This document shows, one piece after another, positions 42,671-51,364 of a stretch of DNA of 64,000 nt. A model generated the notes under the pieces. It was not told the origin of the DNA. It did not search any database and saw only the letters and a list, made by a program, of their open reading frames with translations. The position numbers were made by a program, and so were the translations under genes. The stretch spans positions 62,001 through 126,000 of the forward strand of contig CBDCTW010000024.1 of assembly GCA_965222425.1 (NCBI GenBank), written 5' to 3'. The stretch comes from CBDCNP01 sp965222425 (GTDB lineage Bacteria > Acidobacteriota > Vicinamibacteria > Marinacidobacterales > DATDRI01). Position 1 is the stretch's first letter, and each line of letters starts with the position of its first letter.

Positions 42671-43309
42671 GTGGAACGGATCGTGGCCATTCTCTTCGAC
42701 TGGGACGGTACGTTGCTGGATTCCTACGCCGCTGGCTTCGACGCATCGATGGCAGTTTTCCGTCACTTTGAAATCCCGGTCGACCGGGAGCGATTCTTAA
42801 GCACCTACAGCCCGAATTGGTACATCTCCTATCGCCTGTTAGGGCTACCCGAGAGCAAGTGGAACGAGGCCGACCACATTTGGCTCGACACATACGGCCG
42901 GGAGCAGCCAGAGCTCTACCCTTTCGCGCATCGAACCATCGAGACACTGAGTCAGAACGGCTACACACTGGGAGTTGTGACGAGCGGAAGCCGGGAGCGC
43001 GTCACTAAGGAGCTCGAGCGCCATGAGCTAGAGGAGGTTTTGTCGACGGTCGTTTGCTTCGAGGACACAAAACGAAAGAAACCGGATCCCGAACCACTTC
43101 TGGTAGCACTGGAGCAGCTGAAGCGCCAGCCCGAGGAGGCGGCCTACGTCGGGGACAGGCCGGAGGACATCCTCATGGGCAAGAAAATGGGCTCCTATAG
43201 CATCGGCGTTGAAAGCCCTTTCGGCACTCGGGAGCTTCTCGAGGAGGCTTTTCCCGATCTCATTCTTCCCGATGCTGGACACCTCCCTGGCCGCTTCGGT
43301 CCGAGATGA
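42671..43309 (+). CDS. HAD-superfamily hydrolase (phosphoglycolate-phosphatase-like)
   Basis: The 212-residue protein begins at GTG 42671 with motif I ILFDWDGTLLDSY, a small alpha-helical cap, motif II in LGVVTSGSRERV, the Lys motif KRKKPDPEPLLVAL and motif IV VGDRPEDILMGKKMG. It is a subclass I HAD phosphatase; the substrate may be phosphoglycolate or a nucleotide. Its stop overlaps the next start (ATGA). A possible promoter (TTGGAA then TATAGA) lies just upstream. Confidence 0.88.
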   Translation: MERIVAILFDWDGTLLDSYAAGFDASMAVFRHFEIPVDRERFLSTYSPNWYISYRLLGLPESKWNEADHIWLDTYGREQPELYPFAHRTIETLSQNGYTLGVVTSGSRERVTKELERHELEEVLSTVVCFEDTKRKKPDPEPLLVALEQLKRQPEEAAYVGDRPEDILMGKKMGSYSIGVESPFGTRELLEEAFPDLILPDAGHLPGRFGPR

Positions 43310-43779
43310 CCGAGCCCGAGACACCGCTCTTCGTAGCCGACGCCATGGTCGGAAAGCTGGCACGTTGGCTGCGCGTGCTGGGCTTCGACGTCCTCTACGA
43401 TTCCTCACTGGACGACCACCAGCTCGTGGCCCTCGCCCGCCGCGAGGGACGGGTGTTGCTCACCCGCGACGTACCTCTGGCCTCGGGAACCAGCGGCCCC
43501 GAGCGGCTCCTCGTCGAGAGCGGCGACTTCCGTGAACAGCTGGTCGAAGTGGTCGGCGTCTATCGTCTTGATCCCTGGCGCGGGCTTTTCAGCCGTTGCA
43601 TCGATTGCAACACTCCCCTCGAGCCGGCGCTCCGTGAAGAGGCACAGCACCGAGTTCCACCTTACATTTTTTCCACCAAAGCGCGTTTCATGAGATGCGA
43701 ACGCTGCGGCAAGATCCTCTGGGAGGGCACGCATCGGAACCATATGCGACAGGTGCTCGAAGGATTGTTCGCGAAGTGA
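43306..43779 (+). CDS. Mut7-C RNase-domain protein
   Basis: The 157-residue protein has the PIN-like Mut7-C fold: FVADAMVGKLARWLRVLGFD, VLLTRDVPLA and a C-terminal zinc ribbon CIDCNTPLEP with MRCERCGKILWEGTHRNHM. Acidic residues at Asp11 and in TRD fit the metal site. Such proteins are predicted RNases. It overlaps the HAD gene by four bases, so the two are coupled. Confidence 0.9.
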   Translation: MTEPETPLFVADAMVGKLARWLRVLGFDVLYDSSLDDHQLVALARREGRVLLTRDVPLASGTSGPERLLVESGDFREQLVEVVGVYRLDPWRGLFSRCIDCNTPLEPALREEAQHRVPPYIFSTKARFMRCERCGKILWEGTHRNHMRQVLEGLFAK

Positions 43780-43797
43780 GAGTCTCCGAGCGCTTCC

Positions 43798-45303
43798 TCA
43801 TTGGAGCTCGTAGACCAGAACCCGCACGGAATCTCCCGACCGAAACTCCTTCGCCAAGCTAAGCCCACCAGGAGCAAACGCGGGGGACAGCAAGAACTGA
43901 AGCTCCGGTCGTGTTTCAGGAACGTACTGATCATCGATCACCAAGTGGGTCGCAGATTCGCGTTTCCCGAACCGAAGCACTTCTTCCCAACTTCCCACCG
44001 GTGTCCGGATGTGCTCCCCACCGGCATAGAACGCCACTTGCGGTTTCCGATCCATGATCTTTAGACGCGGGCCGGCGTGGGCTCGAAGCCAAAGACCAGC
44101 GTCTCGATAACTCACCTGCGGATCCGGCCTGTACAGGGGCCGCAGCGTAAACGGGAGAAGACTCGTTACCACCACTGCAAGTACCAAAGCGCCCACCACC
44201 CCGGCTCCAACGAAGGAGACTTTCCTAGACAAAGCGTCTTGGATGAGCTCCATCCCCTGGCCGGCGAAGATTAGCGCCACCGGGAGCAGGGGAACGAAGA
44301 AACGAGCATCGACGTAGAAGAACAGCAGCGTCACGTAAGGCAGCCAAGAAAACAGAAGAAAAAACTCCTCCCTTTTCCCTCCGAACCGACTCAGACCGAG
44401 CACGACCAAAGCGATCACGATCGGCGGAAAAAGCTGGGGTAAGACGTATTTGTGAACCAAGTGCAAATTCATGATCCAGCGTTTGAGAAAAGTCAAAGGA
44501 TCCGCCAGCATGGCTCGAAGCAGCGGGGCAGACGTCGCCCCGTCGTCGGCAGCTCCGATTTCGTCTACCGCCCGGGTGAAGTGAGTCTGGCCCACCGCCT
44601 GAGAAATGATCAGCGTGACTGTCGTCTTCCCCGTCAACCCCCCAACATGCACTACGTAGGGCAAGATGAAGACCATGGCTGCCACGAGAAAACATCCGGT
44701 GTTCACAGCTGCGGCCATCTTGTCTGATCCCGCCTCCCAGAAAACCGAACCTAAATAGACCGCTGCGACCAAAGGCAAATAGGCGATGGCTTCCGGGCGG
44801 ACCAAGTAGTCCACACCCAACAAAGCGCCGGCGGCGAGGAACCAAACCCATTTCCGACCCTTGAAGGTCAAGAGCGCCGCCAAGAAAAATAGGGTCAAAA
44901 CGAGCGTGAAGGTAGACTCGGTCAACGCTTGGGTGGAGGCTTCGACCAAAGGCGGATAAAAAGCCACCAATGAAGCTGTGACCAGGGCTACCGCGACACC
45001 ATAGATCCGCTGCGCCAGCCAGAACAGTGGAAATATCAGCAACGAGCCCGCCAAGCCCGAGACGAGCCGCGCCGCGAGCTCATAGTCGGCTACGACCTTC
45101 GATGCGATCCCGATGAGCGCCGGGTAGAGGGGCGGGAACATTTGGTTGGTCATCGAGCTTTCTTCCACCCATTCGCTCGCCATCTGAGCGTAAGCTACGC
45201 CGTCGGTCTCGATGCACTCTTGGTAGCTCATCAAACCCAATCGGAGGCCGAGCGCGGCGACAAAGATCAAGACCAAAACGCCGCTCGACCGCTTCTCCGT
45301 CAT
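43798..45303 (-). CDS. GT39/ArnT-like membrane glycosyltransferase
   Basis: The 501-residue protein has about ten membrane helices and a GT-C layout: an acidic residue in the first loop (ECIETDGVAYAQMASEW), FPPLYPALIGIASKV, and a long C-terminal periplasmic segment. Such enzymes use polyprenyl-phosphate sugars to glycosylate lipids or proteins outside the membrane. Its ATG overlaps the stop of the sulfatase gene (ATGA), so both belong to one unit. Confidence 0.87.
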   Translation of the reverse strand: MTEKRSSGVLVLIFVAALGLRLGLMSYQECIETDGVAYAQMASEWVEESSMTNQMFPPLYPALIGIASKVVADYELAARLVSGLAGSLLIFPLFWLAQRIYGVAVALVTASLVAFYPPLVEASTQALTESTFTLVLTLFFLAALLTFKGRKWVWFLAAGALLGVDYLVRPEAIAYLPLVAAVYLGSVFWEAGSDKMAAAVNTGCFLVAAMVFILPYVVHVGGLTGKTTVTLIISQAVGQTHFTRAVDEIGAADDGATSAPLLRAMLADPLTFLKRWIMNLHLVHKYVLPQLFPPIVIALVVLGLSRFGGKREEFFLLFSWLPYVTLLFFYVDARFFVPLLPVALIFAGQGMELIQDALSRKVSFVGAGVVGALVLAVVVTSLLPFTLRPLYRPDPQVSYRDAGLWLRAHAGPRLKIMDRKPQVAFYAGGEHIRTPVGSWEEVLRFGKRESATHLVIDDQYVPETRPELQFLLSPAFAPGGLSLAKEFRSGDSVRVLVYELQ

Positions 45304-47253
45304 TGCGCGTAACCCAGCGACCGCAATCGCTGCAGTTCTTCATCAGAAAGCGTCTGGGGCTTCTCCCGCCTTCGATCGCGACACTCTTGCCAATAGCGGT
45401 CCATCTCCTGTCGCAAAGCCTCGGCGACCGGGTCATTGGTTGTGGGGGATCTCATGCCCAAAACCCGACGCCGCAACATCGTAGAGCTCCAGGCCTCGCT
45501 CAAGTGGTCCCACCGCTTTGTACCCGCCTTGGATCAGCGACAACCATGGCCGACCGTACTCCTCGCCAAGATTCGCGGCATTCAGTCCTGACGGGTACCG
45601 CTCGGAAACTACGATCGAGCCGCCGGGAGGCGCGAGCACTTCGAGCCTCGGCCGTTCACCGCGAGACAGCATTTCCACGAAACGAGAGAGATGGCGAAGA
45701 TCGACTACCTCGTCCAGTTCTCCCACCTCGAGTCCGGGTGAGCGGATGATCAACGGCACGTGAACGAGCATCTGAGAAAGCCCTTACTCGTGACCGACTC
45801 TTCCTTCTTCTCCCATCTCCTCTCCGTGATCCGAGGTGATGACGACCACCGATTCTTTGCCGAGACGGCGGTCTATCCATTCGAGAAACCGCTCGAGATG
45901 CAGATCCACCCAACGCAGCTCTCCATCATAGAGGGTCATCAGCTCCTCGGACTTCCCCGGCGGCAACGAATCCCAACGCTCGGTGAGATCCCGGTGGCTA
46001 AGGTAGCGGCTAATAAGCCCGCGGGTCCGAAGCCCCAGGAGATCGAGCGCCTGGTCGGGAGGGTTGTAGGGGGAGTGAGCATCCAGGAAACGGACGGACA
46101 GGAAGATCGGACCCTCTCGACTCGATTGCCGGGGAACCGCGCTCATCACGAGGTCGGTAATCCCTTCGGCGTCTACGTACGGCATGCGCCAGCGGAGCCG
46201 TTCGCTGAGACCTACGTAGAAGGGCAGGAGACGATCGACGGACGCTCCAATCGTCTGACCCCATTCCGCCCGTTCCGGGGAGAACACGCGAGTGAAGCCG
46301 GTGACGTCGGAAGGAACGGCAATCGGATTAGCAGTGATCGCATAGTTTCGATAGCCCCTTTTCGACATGATCTCGGGCAACCAAGCGATTCCATCGAATG
46401 CCGGAGTCTGGAACTCCGAACCGGGGCCGTAGTGGATACCATGCTGAGAGACGGTCTTCTCCGAGAAGATGGAGGCGTGGGCGGGAGCGGTCCAACCGGC
46501 CGGAGAAACAGCTCGCCGAACCAACAACGCGTTCTGCTGGGACCATCGGTCGAGCGCGGGCATGGTGGCCCTCGAATAACCATAGGCGGACAGGTGGTCG
46601 GCCCGGACGATATCCAACACCATCAAAACGACGTGCGGCTTCTCGGGATCGGATATCGGAAAGCCCGACTCGATGCACCCCCCGCGCGCCAAGGAAACCG
46701 ACACCAGGGCGAAGGCGGCACCGACCGGCAACCAGCTCAACGTCATCCCCCATTTTGGTCGAGGGTCTCGTCGAAAAAGGAAGACCGCCCATGCGAACAC
46801 GATGACTACGGATCCTGCGAGCCCCACCGATACCCAAGCTTCGGCGCCAGCGAACGTCCAGGCGCGCCGGACGAGCCCCACGACGAGTGAAGGAAACAGG
46901 ACATACAAAAGGATCTCTGGGAAACCCCAGCTCCCCTCTGCCCTCTTGCTCAAGTGAACACGGAGACCCAACCAAACCACAAGACCGGTGACGACTCCCC
47001 AAATCACTTTCGTCACCGCGATCATCGTCATTCCAGCAGCCGCGCTCGAGAGCAGGCAAACTGCTTCCTTCGTGTAATCTCGGCCCCTGACGACGCACCC
47101 GAGCAGCAGAGCGCCCACGCAAGCCGCAGTGGTGATCACAACCGCGACTTGAACGTCGGCCAGCAGGAGGCCGACATAGTCGCTCAAGCCGCCGAGCGGT
47201 GAGTTACGGGAGCAGGATCTTCTCGACGAGGTGCAGGTGCACGAGAACATCAA
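45300..47253 (-). pseudogene. Membrane-anchored sulfatase/alkaline-phosphatase-family protein with in-frame TAA and a frameshift
   Basis: An N-terminal membrane part is followed by the sulfatase core: PHVVLMVLDIVRADHLSAYG, AVSPAGWTAPAHASIFS, VVVITSDHGEEMGEEGRVGH. After GHE a TAA (45784-45786) stops the frame, yet the same frame goes on GLSQMLVHVPLIIRSPG. Near 45450-45480 the product must change frame to reach SDEELQRLRSLGYAQ, the usual ending. One frameshift plus one stop make it non-functional as read. A TTG at 47187 may be the true start. Confidence 0.75.
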
Positions 47254-47323
47254 TCACCCACAGTGCGATCACGGAGCTGACGAGCAAGTTGGCTACGTCG
47301 CCGTAGTGTTTATTCCCCGCCAT
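47204..47323 (-). CDS. Possible 39-residue membrane peptide
   Basis: The frame MAGNKHYGDVANLLVSSVIA, then LWVIDVLVHLHLVEKILLP, gives one hydrophobic helix ahead of the sulfatase start. I see no ribosome binding site. It could instead be the displaced N-terminus of the sulfatase. Confidence 0.25.
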   Translation of the reverse strand: MAGNKHYGDVANLLVSSVIALWVIDVLVHLHLVEKILLP

Positions 47324-47488
47324 CGGTGAAGCGCGCACCCGGCGCCCCCGGTTCTGCCGAGAACGGCTGTAGGGTTTGATCCTTCAGAAACGATTCTCTT
47401 TTTAGGGAGTTCTACGGCAGCTGAACGGCTGGTGATCCCGTATGTCAAACTCTCGAATCTCCGCGAGTCATCCGTTACACTGGTTGGT

Positions 47489-47795
47489 GTGAAAGTTCTC
47501 CTGCTCGCCGATGTCTCCCCATGGCCAGTGATCGGCGGCGCGGAGCGTGTACTGAGAGAGCACGCGGTGCGCCTGGCGCGACGAGGTCATCGTGTCGTCG
47601 TTCTTTGTCGACAGCCGGCCCCCGAAGCACCCCCGATCGTCACCATTGACGAAGTGGAGGTCCGGCACGTTCGAGGGGAACGGCGGTGGCCGTGGGACTG
47701 GACACTCGGTGTAGCCTGGCGGGCTAGAAAGATGATGCGAGGCCTGTCGGCCGACGCTCTCATCGCCTACCAACCCATCGTGAGCTGGGGAGCTC
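47489..47795 (+). pseudogene. Glycosyltransferase family 4, N-terminal fragment
   Basis: From a GTG, the frame reads MKVLLLADVSPWPVIGGAER, then VLREHAVRLARRGHRVVVLC, the start of a GT4 donor-independent N-domain. After VSWGAP near 47795 the sequence becomes that of a methyltransferase in another frame. About 270 codons of the GT4 are missing. The upstream spacer (47324-47488) shows nothing else. Confidence 0.65.
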
Positions 47796-48495
47796 CTACC
47801 AGCGAGAATACGGCCCCCGCTTTCTACCCGGAGCGGACGTGGCGGCCCGACGGGCCATGTTTGGACACCTGCTTGCCGGTCTTGGGGAGCCCCAGGGACG
47901 GAGATTACTCGACCTCGGCGCAGGCAGCGGGCTATTCGTTCGCATGGCGTTGGATGCCGGATGGCGGGCGGAGGGCACGGAGCTTTCGATCCAGAGCCGG
48001 GATTGGACGAAGGAGCACCACGGTGTCACGCTGCGCGATCCCGTGTCCTTGCCCCCGGACGATGCCGGCTACGGCGTGGTAAGCATCATCAACGTACTGG
48101 ATCAGGCACCCGATCCGCTCATGCTCTTGCGTCAGGCTCGTAAAGCGCTTCGTCCCGACGGCCTCTTGCTGGTGCGAGTTCCCAACGGCTCTTTCCACAT
48201 TAGCTGGAACCGCATCGCCTCGCTGTCGGGGCTGAGTCGATTTGCCCGCCTCGGCATCATTCATTCGCTTGTCTTCACTCCGGAGAGCCTTCGGCACGTC
48301 CTCCCTGCCGAGGGCTACCGAATCCTTAGCATTCGAAATGCGCGGCCTGCCGAGGGGCCACCGGGCGCGTCGTCCAAACTTCTTTTTCCAATCGTGCTCA
48401 AAGCAGCCGCTTGGTTCGCCCGGGCGCCGTTGCTCTGGGGTCCTTCTCTGGAGATTTACGCGAGTCCGGGAGGGCGCCATCTCGGGCCAAGTTGA
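47796..48495 (+). pseudogene. Class I SAM methyltransferase, 5' truncated at the GT4 junction
   Basis: In its own frame, YQREYGPRFLPGADVAARRA is followed by the SAM motif RRLLDLGAGSGLFVRMALDA, then GYGVVSIINVLDQAPDPLML and ALRPDGLLLVRVPNGSFH. The N-terminal part is lost. An internal ATG (47839) gives 218 residues that keep the SAM fold, so residual expression is possible. The end is intact. Confidence 0.65.
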
Positions 48496-48569
48496 TCTCG
48501 CGACCTCGAAGGTGTAGCCTCGATGAAAAGCTCAGATTTTAGCCCTCTTCTCGGTTTGCGCGGAAAAAC

Positions 48570-49603
48570 ATGATGCTAAAGCTTTGCGGTGACTTCGTTT
48601 GCCCTCAGTGCCACGGTGAGCTCACGCGATCCCCAGACCACCTGCAGTGCGGCAGCTGCGACTCCGAGTACTCGATCACCGCAAACGTTCCCTGTTTCGC
48701 GATCGGCTCAAGCGCATGGCAACTCTCTTCCGACAGGTCGCCCGAAGGCTTGTTGGCGCAAGCCAGAGAAAAAGGTTGGCGACAGAGCATCGCCGGGATG
48801 GACAAGGATCGGGCCGAGTGGGTAGCGGGCGAGAATCGGTTCACCCTTTCGATTCTTTCATCTCCGAAGGGACGGGTGCTCGACTGCGGGAGCGGTTGGG
48901 GAGGTTTGACTTTTTGGCTTGCGGAGGAGTTCGACGAGGTTCATGCTTTCGATTGCTCATTGGATGGTCTTCAGTTCATCCAGATCCGGTCCGAGCAAGA
49001 GGGAATCTCCAACATGAATCTCGCCCAGGGCAACGTCTTGTCGCTTCCGTATCCCGACAACTTCTTCGATGTGGTCGTGTTGAACGGCGTCTTGGAATGG
49101 GTGGGCACGTTCTCAAACGAACATCCTCCCGAGCATCTGCAAGAGACCGCACTGAGAGAAATTATGAGGGTTCTTCGGCCAGAGGGTACACTCTTCCTGG
49201 TTATCGAGAACCGCTACGGGCTACAGTACTTCCTAGGATACAAGGAAGAGCACACCGCGCTCCGATTCATTTCGCTCTTGCCGAGGCGGCTCGCCAGACT
49301 CTACCACCGGATCCGACGGGGCAAGGACTTCCGGGCTTTGACGCATTCCCGCTCCGCGCTAGAAAGAATGTTACGGAGGTGTGGCTTCGCCGAGATGACA
49401 TGGCTGTTTGTACACCCCAGCTACCGGAACACCAGGCTCGCCGCGACGCTAGATGGCCCGAGTGGATTGAGATTCCTGATCGGCCATTTTTTGTCCAACG
49501 AACCGTTCGGATCCTGGTGTTTTCATGTTGGTCAATATCGGCTCCTGCGAAGATGGGTTCCCCGGTTCCTGTTAGACGGCCTCCTGAGGATAGATAAGTT
49601 TCT
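48570..49603 (+). pseudogene. Zinc-ribbon methyltransferase, first part of a methyltransferase-kinase fusion gene
   Basis: The gene starts MMLKLCGDFVCPQCHGELTR with a Trm112-like ribbon (CPQC and CGSC), then a class I methyltransferase: VLDCGSGWGGLTFWLAEEFD, AFDCSLDGLQFIQIRS, FFDVVVLNGVLEWVGTF, IMRVLRPEGTLFLVIENRYG. The coding frame runs into a mini-ISL3 at 49604 and stops at 49631. Removing the element and one 8-bp duplicate joins it in frame to the kinase-like part at 50284. As it stands the N-terminal half could still fold as a methyltransferase. Confidence 0.8.
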
Positions 49604-50275
49604 TGGGTCTACGCGGATTCGTGTGGGTTGAAGACGGCATTTCTGGGTAATGGCGGAAGGAATGCCGCCACGATCTTCAGCTTGAGATATTCCTCGTCGC
49701 GATAGCCGTAGGCGCGTCGTTGCAGCACACGGATTTTGTTGTTGACCCCTTCAACTAGGAGGCGCAGACGTTCCATCTCGGCCACCGCCTTGTCCGGCAT
49801 ATCCCGGCACAGCTTGCCCACATGCGTCGCAAAACGCTAGGTGTAGCGCGAGTTGTTCGCCAGCCAGTCCAGGTGTTCTACATGCAAACCGCCGCACCCA
49901 GGACACTTGACGCGCCAACGCTCGTATTCCAGAGAGATCCGCCAGCCTGCCAACGACAGGTCGCGGACCCGGCACACTTGCTTGTCATAGCGCCCCCGGC
50001 ACCGTTGCCCACAGTAAGAGCAAACAGCTGTTTTTTTCGCCTCTTGAGCTGGATGACGCGGGCGTATCGGTCATCGAATACACCCTTCAATCCGGCACCA
50101 GCCACGAAACCTGGCAGCGCAAACAGCGAGCGGATCGACTGGGAATTTTTCACTCGGTTAGCCTATCCTAAAAATGGACCACTTTTCAGCACCTGATGAA
50201 GTCTGGATACCTTTTCCACACAATGAGTTACACTGTTTTCCGTCAGGACTTACCCACACGAATCCGCGTAGACCC
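49604..50275 (-). mobile_element. Mini-ISL3 element, copy A, with 8-bp target duplication
   Basis: The 672-bp element has ends reading GGGTCTACGCGGATTCGTGT in both orientations and is flanked by AGTTTCTT on each side. It holds the N-terminal zinc-ribbon part of an ISL3-type transposase joined directly to its C-terminal tail, with the DDE core deleted. It is nearly identical to copy B (58047-58717), in opposite orientation. Confidence 0.85.
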
Positions 50276-51228
50276 AGTTTCTTAAGTTGAGCGTCTTCTT
50301 CTCCCCGTCCTGGACCGTCTTCGCTTGTCCCACTTCCCCACCTCGACTCGCTTTGCGGACTGGGAACGATCTCATCGAGCTGAGCGCCCCGGGAATCAAC
50401 CTCGCGGTAGTCATAAACGACCGGAGGGCGAACTTCTTTTCTGTCGAAGGGACGAGTGCTCGCCTAACCGGAAAGTACGCGCTTCCCGTCACGAGGAACG
50501 CATCGCGCAAGACGCAAATCTCCTTCGCCTTCTGGGAAAGCATCACCCAGCAACGGCCGGAGCTCAAGGAAAACTTCCCTCGGACTTCGCTCTGGAAGGG
50601 GCGGCGAGGCTATTTCGATCACACCGTGGCCGTTAACGGCTCAGCGATGAATCTGAACGACCCGGATCAGCTGAAGTGTTTCCACACGCTCGTTCTCGAG
50701 TTGAGCCGCCTGTCCTTCCCTCAGCCGAGGGTAGAGGGCTTCTTTGCCGACTTCGATATTCGAAAGGACCTAATGGAGAGAGCGACCGAGTTGGGCTTCG
50801 ATCGAACATTCCGAGAATCCCTAAACAGGTCGCAATTCATCCACGGGGACCTGAACGCCGGTAACATTCTCATGTGTCTCAACGGTTTCTTGCATGCGAC
50901 CCTGATCGATCTGGAACACGCCAAGATCGGACCCGCTGTTTTGAACTGGTACGACTTCCTCCTGCGCAACTTCATCATTGCCGGAGACAAGATTCCTTTG
51001 AACTCGCAAACCGTAATCGATCGGTTCCGGAGGCTCCCAGGAAACACAGAAACCCAACCTCTCTTGAGCCGCCTAACGGCGCAGTTCCTGAACGAGTGTG
51101 GGGTTCCCCTCGCTCGGCACCATCAGTACGTCACTCTGTACATGCACTACCTCTGCCAAGACCCCGTTGTCGACAACCCGGAGAAGGTTCTCGACGCCTT
51201 GTCCGACATGGAATTCTCCCTATCTTAG
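50276..51228 (+). pseudogene. Aminoglycoside-phosphotransferase/kinase-like part of the interrupted fusion gene
   Basis: The frame (possible own start TTG 50287) encodes about 313 residues with the kinase-like loop FIHGDLNAGNILMCLNG and the metal motif ATLIDLEHAKIG, as in the aminoglycoside/choline kinase fold. Upstream residues KLSVFFSPSWTVFACP continue the methyltransferase C-terminus once the insertion is removed. Acceptor and product are unknown; the setting suggests surface-glycan phosphorylation. Confidence 0.75.
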
Positions 51229-51232
51229 AGTC

Positions 51233-51262
51233 ATGTGCGGCATTGCGGGAATGGTAGGGGCC
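51233..51262 (+). pseudogene. 5' stub of asparagine synthase (glutamine-hydrolysing)
   Basis: Right after the kinase stop, ATG starts MCGIAGMVGA, the invariant N-terminus of AsnB-like enzymes with the catalytic Cys2. After ten codons family similarity ends, and polA begins about 100 bases on. This is the scar of a deletion that removed nearly all of the gene. Confidence 0.5.
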
Positions 51263-51364
51263 CCATGCTCTTCCTCTACTTCTCAGAGGATGAGCGTCTA
51301 TGGTTCCGGGAACTGCGGGACTCCTGGAGAGGAGCAAACCGCTCGTGACGCTCCCGGTTCGGGA

